From NCBI GenBank assembly GCA_030680855.1, contig JAUXUN010000025.1, forward strand, positions 62,001 to 126,000: 64,000 nt of DNA, in the 5' to 3' direction. Shown piece after piece: positions 40,682 to 49,564 of the stretch. Below the pieces are notes generated by a model, which worked only from the letters and a program-made list of their open reading frames with translations, was not told the origin of the DNA and did not search any database. Each line of letters starts with the position of its first letter. The first letter of the stretch is position 1. The stretch is from Aestuariivirga sp. Lineage in GTDB: Bacteria > Pseudomonadota > Alphaproteobacteria > Rhizobiales > Aestuariivirgaceae. Made by a program: the position numbers and the translations under genes.

Positions 40682-41326
40682 CTAGATTTTCAAAAACGGC
40701 TGCAACAGGCGACCCAGAAGTGTCTTGTAGTGCGATGGCGCTTCCGTTGCATAAAGGCAAATGCAGGTTTCGCCTTTTTCGATGACCGGGCAATGCTCGG
40801 TGTCTTCATCAAGATCGGCAATGTCACCGCGGGCGAACCTGCCAACCTTATCCTTGAACGCGCCTTGCAAGACCAAAGTGAGTTCTTCACCGCCATGGCC
40901 GTGCTCAAGCATGGTCATGCCGGAGGCAATTGAGAGGAGCTTCAACGAACCTTTCGCACCTTTGGACAGGGGCAACTCATAAATCGCTACACCGGGGGCT
41001 TTTCTCCGCCAGCGCAATTGCGCGAAATCCTGCCCTCCCAGAAGACGCTGAAGAGGCGCCGGCATATCGCTTTTCACCACGGCCGGTTTGGCGGCGCGCG
41101 CGTCATCAAGGCTGGCAAAGGTTGCGGCCCGGCGCACATCGGATATTGCGATGGTTTCCAGATCATCCAGGATTTCGCCACCCAGCGCTTCCGCTTTGCG
41201 AACCGCAGTCCGGCATTCCGAACACATGCTGATGTGGCAAGCCGCGGCAACGCTCAAGGCCTCGCCCAATGTCCCGGCCGCGTAGCTGAGGATGGTGGCA
41301 TCATCCAGATGGTGAACAATGGTCAA
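40682..41326 (-). CDS. chrR: ChrR-family anti-sigma factor (zinc N-domain plus cupin)
   Basis: 214 aa; HLDDATILSYAAGTLGEALSVAAACHISMCSECR; cupin EHGHGGEELTLVLQGAFKD. Confidence 0.9.
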   Translation of the reverse strand: MTIVHHLDDATILSYAAGTLGEALSVAAACHISMCSECRTAVRKAEALGGEILDDLETIAISDVRRAATFASLDDARAAKPAVVKSDMPAPLQRLLGGQDFAQLRWRRKAPGVAIYELPLSKGAKGSLKLLSIASGMTMLEHGHGGEELTLVLQGAFKDKVGRFARGDIADLDEDTEHCPVIEKGETCICLYATEAPSHYKTLLGRLLQPFLKI

Positions 41327-41925
41327 TTCACCACCTCCAATAACTTGCGCATGCGCCTATAGGCCAGGCGCATGCGGGACTTTACGGTGCCAAGAGGCAG
41401 GTTCAATCGTTCGGCAATCATACTCTGTGGTACGTCTTCCACATAGGAAAGGATCAGTAGCTCGCGCTGTTCGGGCGGAATTTGCGCCAAGGCCCTGGCC
41501 ACCTGGCTGTCTTCCTGGCTCCGGTTCAAGGCTTCATCACCGGGCACATCATCGGATGGGGCATCAAAATCCTCGAGATCGGTGAAATACGCCGATGATT
41601 CACGGCGCAAGCGGTCAATGCGCAGGTTGCGCGCTATGGTAAATATCCAAGTCGAAGCAGCGCCTCTTTCGGGCGCATAGAGGGTGGCCTTGGACCAGAC
41701 CGCGATCATGGTTTCCTGCACCAGATCTTCGGCCAGCTCGGCGGACGCACCCTTTCGCATCATGAAGCTTTTGACCCGCGGGGCAAAATGATCGAATATC
41801 ATGGCGAAGGCGGCGCGATCACGCGCATTGGCCACGCGGAACATCAAAGCAGCAAAATCATCCTGCCTGGAAGATGGGAGAGGAATGTGGGTCTTCTCAG
41901 CCATTCGCAGCAACACGGCAATCAT
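41323..41925 (-). CDS. rpoE: ECF sigma factor (RpoE of the RpoE-ChrR type)
   Basis: 200 aa; region 2 AEDLVQETMIAVWSKATLY...STWIFTIARNLRIDRLRR; region 4 LSYVEDVPQSMIAERLNLPLGTVKSRMRLAYRRMR. Confidence 0.93.
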   Translation of the reverse strand: MIAVLLRMAEKTHIPLPSSRQDDFAALMFRVANARDRAAFAMIFDHFAPRVKSFMMRKGASAELAEDLVQETMIAVWSKATLYAPERGAASTWIFTIARNLRIDRLRRESSAYFTDLEDFDAPSDDVPGDEALNRSQEDSQVARALAQIPPEQRELLILSYVEDVPQSMIAERLNLPLGTVKSRMRLAYRRMRKLLEVVN

Positions 41926-41952
41926 ACAGGGAGTCCGAAGGACTTACCCACG

Positions 41953-41982
41953 CATATACGCAAGCCGGATGGCCGCGGATCA
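41953..41982 (-). promoter_or_regulatory. Candidate RpoE-type autoregulatory promoter
   Basis: Minus strand TGATCC-N18-TATATG upstream of the sigma factor; TGATCC matches the -35 reported for the Rhodobacter RpoE regulon. Confidence 0.5.
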
Positions 41983-43998
41983 CTGCAGCTTCCGCTCAAT
42001 TTGCTCGGTCCATTCCCTGGTAAAGACTTTCTTCTTGCCTTCAAATGCGTCGATTTTTCCCCAGACCAGCCAATGGGTCTTGGTGGCGGTGAGCCGGCCG
42101 TAGGTTTCGGTGCGGGCGTGCCACGGCCCCCGCTTCAACTCCTCGGTCCAATGGGTTTCCATTTTGGCCGACAGCGGATCATCGGGAAGGATGGAATAGT
42201 TTTCGCGGCCCACCGAATAGGTGACAAGTTTATGCGGCTGAATTTCGCTTGAACCGAAGTCATCGACAATGGCCAGGCGCCATTCCCCGGTCTTTGAATC
42301 AACCGTGGCCTCGCGCTTGTGCCAGGGCTTTTTGAGCTCCTTCAGTTTCACCGGCTCGGCGGCTTCCTCGGCCTGCCAGACGACGGGGGTTTCCTTCTCA
42401 ACCAACTTGCGCACCGGCAGATGCAGCGCCGACTTGCCGGCATAGACGGTGAGCGTCACCGGCTCCGGGGCTGGCCACATCATCGGGAAATAGCTGGTTG
42501 AAATCGCTACCCGGATCTTGTGGTCCCTGGGCACGCGCCAGGCGATATCATCAAGCTTGATCTTCATCGTGTAGCGCTTGCCTGGAACTAGGGCGGTGGG
42601 TGTTTCGCGGCTGTCACGCATGCACAGGTTTTGCAGATGATAGGTAATGCGGGACACCTCGCCGCTGGGCCACACATCATTCAAGCGAACCGCCACGGAA
42701 GCGACGGGCTTATCAACCGAAAACTCAATCTCAACCTGGGGCTGGCCCACGATATCCATTTCGGTTTGCAGCGCCGGGGAATCAAAAGTGATCGACTGCG
42801 CATCATCGTTTTTCTGGTCGCCGGGAAATTCGGGGCCAAGCCAGATGATGCAGTATTCACCGCCATCGCCGCCGGTTGTTTGCAGCGATGAAATAGTGAG
42901 CGCTTTTTCCGCTCCAGGTGCTCCTGAAATGCCATTCCCGGTCAAAAACCATTTCTTTGCCTCGGTATTGCCGAAGCCCCAATAGGGATCGCCAATCCAG
43001 CGGCCGGGCAAGTGGGCCTTGGAGGTGCCGGGCTTATCGGAATCCATGACATAGACGCGATAATCCGGGTCCTTTGAAACGCCCGTCTCTTCGTTCTTCA
43101 GCCATTGATCCCACCAGCGCAGCATTTCCTGGAGGAAACCGATGCGCGGTTCGGGCACGGCGAAATGCGGGTATTTATGAGACCACGGCCCGATAATGGC
43201 CTTGCGTGTGCTGCGCAGGCCCTTCATCAGGCGCGGGATTGCGTTGGAATAGGCATCGTTCCAGCCGCCGACGATCAATGCGGGGGTGTCGATGGCGGAG
43301 AAGTTCTCGCAGACGGAACCATGCTTCCAATACGCGTCACGGTGCGGATGTTGCAGCCATGGAATCAGAAGGAAGGGTTCCGCCTTCAAGCGCTCGAGCC
43401 ACAGCTTCCGCCACTTCGTTCCAACGATCTTGGGATCGGGCGGGCGCGAGGAATAGGCCAGCATGGTTGCGGCCCAGCCCAGGTTTTCATTGAGCAGACA
43501 GCCGCCCTTGTAGTGGATGTCATCTTCATAGCGGTCATCGGTTGAGCACAGGGTGACAATGGCCTTCAGGGCCGGAGGCTTCCGTGCGGCAACCTGCAGG
43601 GCGTTGAAGCCGCCCCATGAGATTCCGAACATGCCGACTTTGCCGGATGACCATTTCTGCCGGGCGATCCAGGCGATCACTTCCAGCGCATCGTCCTGCT
43701 CCTGCCTGGCATATTCATCGAGCATGACGCCGTCGCTGTCGCCATTGCCGCGCATGTCGACGCGGATCGCGGCATAGCCGTGGCCGGCAAGATAGGGATG
43801 GGTGAGCGCATCGCGCACAATGGTGCCGTCACGCTTGCGGTAGGGGATATATTCGAGCACGGCGGGCACGGGCTTCTTTTCGGCGTCAACCGGAATCCAC
43901 ATGCGGGCCGCGAGCTTCACGCCATCGGAGAGGGGAATCCAGAAATTTTCCACTTCCTTAATTTTTCGTGGAAATTTCTTAACGGTTTTGATGGTCAT
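41980..43998 (-). CDS. CocE/NonD-family hydrolase (X-Pro dipeptidyl-peptidase S15-like)
   Basis: 672 aa; GKVGMFGISWGGFNALQVAA nucleophile motif, C-terminal jelly-roll. Confidence 0.9.
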   Translation of the reverse strand: MTIKTVKKFPRKIKEVENFWIPLSDGVKLAARMWIPVDAEKKPVPAVLEYIPYRKRDGTIVRDALTHPYLAGHGYAAIRVDMRGNGDSDGVMLDEYARQEQDDALEVIAWIARQKWSSGKVGMFGISWGGFNALQVAARKPPALKAIVTLCSTDDRYEDDIHYKGGCLLNENLGWAATMLAYSSRPPDPKIVGTKWRKLWLERLKAEPFLLIPWLQHPHRDAYWKHGSVCENFSAIDTPALIVGGWNDAYSNAIPRLMKGLRSTRKAIIGPWSHKYPHFAVPEPRIGFLQEMLRWWDQWLKNEETGVSKDPDYRVYVMDSDKPGTSKAHLPGRWIGDPYWGFGNTEAKKWFLTGNGISGAPGAEKALTISSLQTTGGDGGEYCIIWLGPEFPGDQKNDDAQSITFDSPALQTEMDIVGQPQVEIEFSVDKPVASVAVRLNDVWPSGEVSRITYHLQNLCMRDSRETPTALVPGKRYTMKIKLDDIAWRVPRDHKIRVAISTSYFPMMWPAPEPVTLTVYAGKSALHLPVRKLVEKETPVVWQAEEAAEPVKLKELKKPWHKREATVDSKTGEWRLAIVDDFGSSEIQPHKLVTYSVGRENYSILPDDPLSAKMETHWTEELKRGPWHARTETYGRLTATKTHWLVWGKIDAFEGKKKVFTREWTEQIERKLQ

Positions 43999-44224
43999 GG
44001 GGTCCTCGGGTGGCCAGTCGGGAAGGCTTCAAACGTGGGCATTTCTGGGGTTTTTTGGCGAAAATGCCTGATTTTAAGAGAGTTTGGCATGGGGCGGCAG
44101 ACTACCTTCCCCTTACCCGTATGCAAGCCCCGAAAATGAACGGCAGCTAAATGCCGCGCTCAGGATGAGTTCAGGCCGCTTCCCGTAAACAGTCACCATC
44201 AACTGATTTCGAGGGGAAGCCCAA

Positions 44225-44830
44225 ATGTCTAACCTGATCACAAAAATCGCCGCCGCCGCAGTATTTGCCGGTTTGCTGGCCACATCTGCCCAGGCCCAGT
44301 CCAAGAAGCCTTTTGAAGGCGTTGTTCTGGTTGCGGCCGTTCCAATGGATGAAATCCAGCCAAAGGCCCTGCGCGAATACGCCAAGCCGAATTTCAAGCG
44401 CGGCCAGGTCGTCAAGTATTCGACAGCCATGGCGCCCGGCTCCATCGTCGTTCACAGCAAGCAGAATGTTCTGTTCTACGTACTCGACAACGGCAAAGCA
44501 GTAAAATACCGGGTTGCCACGGCCCGCAAGGGTTTCGAATGGTCCGGCACCAACAAGGTGAGCTTCAAGACGGAATGGCCGGATTGGCGTCCGCCAGCAG
44601 AAATGCGCGCCCGCCACCCGGAATTGCCAACCTTCATGGAAGGCGGCATCAAGAATCCCCTCGGCGCCCGTGCCATCTATCTCGGCTCAACCATCTACCG
44701 CATCCATGGCACCAACGAGCCAACCTCCATCGGCAAATCCGCTTCCTCGGGCTGCATCCGCATGCTGAACGAAGATGTGAAAGAGCTCTATCAGTTCGTA
44801 AAGCATGGCGCCACCGTAACGGTGCTCTAA
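44225..44830 (+). CDS. L,D-transpeptidase (YkuD)
   Basis: 201 aa; signal peptide; YRIHGTNEPTSIGKSASSGCIRMLNEDVKELY. Confidence 0.93.
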   Translation: MSNLITKIAAAAVFAGLLATSAQAQSKKPFEGVVLVAAVPMDEIQPKALREYAKPNFKRGQVVKYSTAMAPGSIVVHSKQNVLFYVLDNGKAVKYRVATARKGFEWSGTNKVSFKTEWPDWRPPAEMRARHPELPTFMEGGIKNPLGARAIYLGSTIYRIHGTNEPTSIGKSASSGCIRMLNEDVKELYQFVKHGATVTVL

Positions 44831-45780
44831 TCCGGTAAGACCTCCCTGTGACCCAGACTTCTTAAGGCTTCAACGATCCCGTTGAAGCCTTTTTTTGCAG
44901 GTTCGCTCACGTGCCTGGCGCGCATGAAGGAATGGGCCAGGGCTGGCTCTTCTTTCAGGATTGCCGGAATTCCGGCGGCCCGCAGCTTTTCATAGAAAAT
45001 CACGCCGTCATCAAACAGCGGGTCATGGGCAGCCACGGAAATATAGGCGGGCGGCAGGCCTTTGACATCAAAGGCCAGATTGGGAATGGCGCGGGGGTCA
45101 AACCAATTGGGATTGCCCTTCGGCCCCAAAAAGCAATCGAGATAAAATATCATCTCGGGCTTGGTGAGGCATGGGGCATGGGCGTTGCGGATATAGGAGG
45201 GTGTGTTCACGTCAGCCCCCAGAACCGGATAGATCAGAACTTGGCCGCGGAGCTGTGGCGCGCCATGGTCACGCAGCACCAGCGCCAAGCCAACCGTCAT
45301 TTGCCCGCCGGCACTGTCGCCCGCACCCACAATACGGTCGGGATCGATGCCGAAGGCCCGGCCGGAACTTCGCATCCAGAGCAAAACCTTCAGGGAATCT
45401 TCCAGTTGGGCGGGGTGGGGATGTTCAGGCGCCAGGCGGTAATCAACGAGCACCACCACGCTATCGGCCTGATCGGCCATTTCGGCGCACATGTCGTCAT
45501 GGGTTTCACAGGAGCCCAACACCCAGCCGCCGCCATGAAAGTAAATCACTGCGGGCTTCGGCGCCTCGCCCGGCGGACGAAAGACGCGGATGTGAACGCC
45601 ATCCACATCAATATCCTCAACAAGCAGGCGTTGCGGACGGGGGGCGCGAAACAGGCGGCAGACGTCTTCCCAGGCCTTGCGCTGATCGGCCATGGGCCAA
45701 TTCGCACTTTCCGGCGGTGAATGCCTGGACAGCTCCTTGTAGAAGGCGAGCATGCCCTCATCGATATCCTGGGTTATCAT
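44827..45780 (-). CDS. Alpha/beta hydrolase (acetyl esterase/HSL family)
   Basis: YFHGGGWVLGSCETHD, GAGDSAGGQMTVGLAL; true start at MITQDIDEGM, ORF track overextends. Confidence 0.9.
   Translation of the reverse strand: MITQDIDEGMLAFYKELSRHSPPESANWPMADQRKAWEDVCRLFRAPRPQRLLVEDIDVDGVHIRVFRPPGEAPKPAVIYFHGGGWVLGSCETHDDMCAEMADQADSVVVLVDYRLAPEHPHPAQLEDSLKVLLWMRSSGRAFGIDPDRIVGAGDSAGGQMTVGLALVLRDHGAPQLRGQVLIYPVLGADVNTPSYIRNAHAPCLTKPEMIFYLDCFLGPKGNPNWFDPRAIPNLAFDVKGLPPAYISVAAHDPLFDDGVIFYEKLRAAGIPAILKEEPALAHSFMRARHVSEPAKKGFNGIVEALRSLGHREVLPD
44865..44896 (+). terminator. Rho-independent terminator of the L,D-transpeptidase gene, inside the opposing esterase 3' coding end
   Basis: AGGCTTCAACG-ATCC-CGTTGAAGCC-TTTTTTT. 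Confidence 0.75.
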
Positions 45781-45820
45781 GGTTGCACTGATGTAATTAT
45801 TTCCGGCCAGACTTGCATGA

Positions 45821-46927
45821 ATGACCCCAGGAAGTCTATTTGCACTTATGGAATGGCCGTGGAACAGAAAAGACCCTGAGCTTGCTGCAGCGCCGGAACA
45901 GAAATCCGCGATGGTTGATGCCGTGGACCACCTGGTCAATGCCCTTCCCGATCCCATTCTGATCCTCGACAGCAGCGGCATTGTCATCAAGGCAAATGCC
46001 AATGCGGAAGAGATGCTGGAGATGATGCCAGTAGGCCTGCATCTCAGCCAGGCCATCCGCGCGCCCGCGGTGCTTGAAGCCGTGACACGCGCGGTATCGC
46101 AAGGCAGCAGCGCCAGCGTCGACTATGAGGTGCGGGGGCCCCTTCCCCGGAATTTTGAAGTTTATGTTTCGCCGATCATGCCGGCCCAGCCGGACAGCCC
46201 GGCGGTGCTCCTGGTTCTCAAGGACCTGACACGCGAGCAGCAGATCGAGCGCATGCGCTCCGATTTCGTGGCCAATGCCAGCCATGAGCTGCGCACGCCG
46301 CTGGCTTCGCTGTCCGGATTTATTGAGACGCTTCAGGGTGCGGCGCGCAATGACGAGACGGCGCGCGAAAAATTCCTGAACCTCATGCGCAGCCAGGCCG
46401 AGCGCATGAAGCGCCTGATCGACGACCTGCTTTCGCTGTCGCGGATCGAGATGAATGTTCACCTGCACCCTTCGGCGAAAGTCGACCTTGCGCAAGTGGC
46501 CCGCCACGTGTGCGACCTTCTCTCCAGCATGGCACAGGAAGAAAAGGTTACGCTGCAAATCAACCTGGATTCAAAGCTCGATGTGGCCGGCGAGTGGGAT
46601 GAACTGGTGCAGGTGGTGGTCAATCTCGTGGAGAATGCCATCAAGTATTCGGAACCCGGCAAAACCGTCAGGGTTGAAGGCGAGGCGAGCGCCGGGTTCG
46701 TCACGCTGTCGGTGATCGACCAAGGACGCGGCATTGCCGAAGAGCATATCCCGCGCCTGACGGAGCGCTTCTACCGCATCAGCGTGCAGGAGAGCCGGTC
46801 GCGCGGCGGAACCGGGCTTGGCCTGGCGATCGTCAAACACATTCTCAACCGGCATCGCGGCCGCCTGTTGGTGACCTCCAAGCTGGGCCATGGTAGCCAG
46901 TTCACCATCCGCCTCCCGTCCATCTAA
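45821..46927 (+). CDS. phoR: PAS-containing sensor histidine kinase
   Basis: 368 aa; FVANASHELRTPLASLSGFIETLQG H-box; N and G boxes; next to pst operon. Confidence 0.92.
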   Translation: MTPGSLFALMEWPWNRKDPELAAAPEQKSAMVDAVDHLVNALPDPILILDSSGIVIKANANAEEMLEMMPVGLHLSQAIRAPAVLEAVTRAVSQGSSASVDYEVRGPLPRNFEVYVSPIMPAQPDSPAVLLVLKDLTREQQIERMRSDFVANASHELRTPLASLSGFIETLQGAARNDETAREKFLNLMRSQAERMKRLIDDLLSLSRIEMNVHLHPSAKVDLAQVARHVCDLLSSMAQEEKVTLQINLDSKLDVAGEWDELVQVVVNLVENAIKYSEPGKTVRVEGEASAGFVTLSVIDQGRGIAEEHIPRLTERFYRISVQESRSRGGTGLGLAIVKHILNRHRGRLLVTSKLGHGSQFTIRLPSI

Positions 46928-46953
46928 AAACCAATATATTACAACGCGTTAGA

Positions 46954-46971
46954 TTGTCATAAAAGTGTGAT
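46954..46971 (+). promoter_or_regulatory. Candidate Pho box upstream of pstS
   Basis: TTGTCAT-AAAA-GTGTGAT, close to CTGTCAT-N4-CTGTCAT. Confidence 0.6.
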
Positions 46972-47042
46972 ATAACCGTCGCATAAGCATCATCAATGGT
47001 TCCTAGGTTCCGGCCTGTTCTAATCACAAGGAGACATCAGTG

Positions 47043-48080
47043 ATGAAAAAAGTTCTACTGGCCGTGAGTGCACTTGCCCTCTTCGCTGGCCCAGCATTGG
47101 CCCGCGATCAAATCCGTATCGTTGGTTCTTCAACGGTATATCCCTTTACGACAGCCGTGGCCGAAAACTTCGGCAAGACCTCCGGCATGAAGACACCGGT
47201 GGTTGAATCAACCGGCACCGGCGGCGGCATGAAGCTGTTCTGCGCCGGCGTCGGCGAAGACAGCCCGGACGCTACCAACGCATCGCGCCGCATGAAGAAG
47301 GGCGAATGGGAAACCTGCAACAAGAACGGCGTCACCGACATCGTCGAAATCCTGATTGGCTTCGACGGCCTCACCTTGGCCCAGTCCAAAGCCGGCACGC
47401 CGATGAAGATTTCACGCAAGAACCTTTTCCTCGCCCTTGCCAAGGAAGTTCCGGGTGCCGATGGCAAGCTCGTGGCCAACCCCTACAAGATGTGGAACGA
47501 GATCGACCCATCGCTTCCCGCCCTGAAAATCGAAGTTCTAGGTCCGCCGCCAACGTCCGGCACGCGCGACTCGATGCATGAACTCTTTATGGAAAAAGGT
47601 GCCGAGGCGATTGATTCCCTGAAGGAACTCAAGAAGTCCGATGCCAAGGCGTTTGACGCCGTTTGGAAGTCGGTGCGCGAAGATGGCGCTTATGTCGAAG
47701 CCGGTGAAAATGACAACGTGATCGTGCAAAAGCTCGATGCCAATCCGAATGCCTTTGGCGTGTTTGGCTTCTCGTTCCTCGAAGAAAACGTGGCCAAGCT
47801 GTCGGGCGTCGAGATCGACGGCGTTGTGCCTGCCTACGAGTCGATTAACGATGGCTCCTACAAGCCGTCGCGCGAAATGTTCGTCTACGTGAAGAAGGCC
47901 CATGTTGGCGTGATCCCCGGCCTTGACAAGTTCGCCATGGAGTATGTTTCCGAGGCGGCAACGGGTGAAGACGGCTACCTCGGCAGCAAGGGCCTGGTGA
48001 CCCTTCCAAGGGATCGCCACGAGCAGGTTGTTGCTGCGGTCACTGCCCTCGAAGCCATGAAGGGCGATGAGTTGCACTAA
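47043..48080 (+). CDS. pstS: Phosphate ABC transporter substrate-binding protein
   Basis: 346 aa; signal peptide; IRIVGSSTVYPFTTAVAENF, STGTGGGMKLFCAG. Confidence 0.94.
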   Translation: MKKVLLAVSALALFAGPALARDQIRIVGSSTVYPFTTAVAENFGKTSGMKTPVVESTGTGGGMKLFCAGVGEDSPDATNASRRMKKGEWETCNKNGVTDIVEILIGFDGLTLAQSKAGTPMKISRKNLFLALAKEVPGADGKLVANPYKMWNEIDPSLPALKIEVLGPPPTSGTRDSMHELFMEKGAEAIDSLKELKKSDAKAFDAVWKSVREDGAYVEAGENDNVIVQKLDANPNAFGVFGFSFLEENVAKLSGVEIDGVVPAYESINDGSYKPSREMFVYVKKAHVGVIPGLDKFAMEYVSEAATGEDGYLGSKGLVTLPRDRHEQVVAAVTALEAMKGDELH

Positions 48081-48092
48081 ACACTTTTGACG

Positions 48093-48135
48093 AAACTGGG
48101 ACGGTGCCGCGGATGTACCGGGCCGTCCCAAGTTT
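48093..48135 (+). promoter_or_regulatory. Stable intercistronic hairpin between pstS and pstC
   Basis: AAACTGGGACGG...CCGTCCCAAGTTT. Confidence 0.55.
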
Positions 48136-48190
48136 ATAACCGCCGCACCTGAAAAACGCGACGGAAAAAAATGCAAGAGGGCATGGGCGA

Positions 48191-49564
48191 ATGTCGACTG
48201 TTTATTTCCTGATCGTCGTTGTTCTGGTGCTCACGGCCTATTTTCTGGGGGCCCGCAAAGCTTCCGGGGCCGTTGCTGGCGGGCGCGGTGAGTGGCATTC
48301 GCTTCCGGCCTATCACGGGCTTTTCTCAGCCAGCGCCGTTTTCATTCCGATGCTGGCGCTTTATGCAATCATGGCGCCCCTGGCCGCGAGCTACATTGAC
48401 TCTGCAGCCCTGTCACAGTTCGACCCGGCACTTGTCGCAGAGCCGCTCCAGCGCGGCGCGCTGATGCGCGATGCCAGCGCCCTTGCGGCGGGCCAGTATG
48501 CAGGCGCGCCAACCCCTGAGCTTCAGGCGGCGGCCAACAGCCTCAATTCGACGCGAGTGGTGACGTCCTGGCTTATCCTGATTATCGGCTGCCTGGCGGG
48601 CCTGGGCGCCATGCAATATGCCCGGACCCGCATAAGCCCGGCATTCCGCGCCCGCAATTCCTTCGAGCAAATTACAACCATCGTGCTTCTGGCCTGTTCG
48701 GCCGTGGCTGTCCTCACCACTATTGGCATTGTCTTTTCAGTGCTGTTTGAGACGCTGCGGTTCTTCAGCAAGGTTTCGCCCATCGACTTTCTCTTTGGCC
48801 TGCAATGGTCGCCGCAAACCGCAATCCGCGCCGATCAGGTTGGTTCTTCAGGCGCCTTCGGCATCGTGCCGCTGGTGGCGGGCACGTTTCTCATCACCTT
48901 TATTGCGATGCTGATTGCCGCCCCCACCGGGCTGTTTGCCGCCATTTACATGGCTGAATACGCCTCGCCGAAGATTCGCTCGATCATCAAGCCAATCCTG
49001 GAAATCCTCGCCGGCGTGCCAACTGTCGTGCTGGGTTTCTTTGCAGCGTTGACGGTCGCACCGCTCATTCGCGGCTGGGGGGAGCAGTTTGGCCTCACCG
49101 TCGCTTCCGAGTCGGCACTTGCCGCTGGTATCGTGATGGGCATGATGATCATTCCATTTGTGTCATCACTGTCCGACGACGTGATCAATGCGGTTCCCCA
49201 GGCGCTGCGTGATGGTTCCTATGCCATGGGTGCCACAAAATCCGAAACCATAAAGAGGGTCGTGCTGCCAGCAGCACTTCCCGGCATTGTGTCTGCGATG
49301 ATGCTGGCCATGTCGCGCGCCGTCGGCGAAACCATGATCGTGGTGATGGCGGCCGGCCTTGCGGCAAATCTCACGCTGAATCCGCTTGAGGCGGTGACAA
49401 CGTTCACCGTGCAGATCAAGACCATTCTGGTGGGCGACCAGGAATTTGACTCGGCCAAAACGCTGTCGGCCTTTGCGCTCGGTTTTGTCCTGTTCTTCTT
49501 CACGCTCATCCTGAACTTCATCGCCCTGCGCGTTGTTCAAAGATACAGGGAACAATATGACTGA
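48191..49564 (+). CDS. pstC: Phosphate ABC transporter permease PstC
   Basis: 457 aa; AIYMAEYASPKIRSIIKPILEILAGVPTVVLGFFA. Confidence 0.93.
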   Translation: MSTVYFLIVVVLVLTAYFLGARKASGAVAGGRGEWHSLPAYHGLFSASAVFIPMLALYAIMAPLAASYIDSAALSQFDPALVAEPLQRGALMRDASALAAGQYAGAPTPELQAAANSLNSTRVVTSWLILIIGCLAGLGAMQYARTRISPAFRARNSFEQITTIVLLACSAVAVLTTIGIVFSVLFETLRFFSKVSPIDFLFGLQWSPQTAIRADQVGSSGAFGIVPLVAGTFLITFIAMLIAAPTGLFAAIYMAEYASPKIRSIIKPILEILAGVPTVVLGFFAALTVAPLIRGWGEQFGLTVASESALAAGIVMGMMIIPFVSSLSDDVINAVPQALRDGSYAMGATKSETIKRVVLPAALPGIVSAMMLAMSRAVGETMIVVMAAGLAANLTLNPLEAVTTFTVQIKTILVGDQEFDSAKTLSAFALGFVLFFFTLILNFIALRVVQRYREQYD

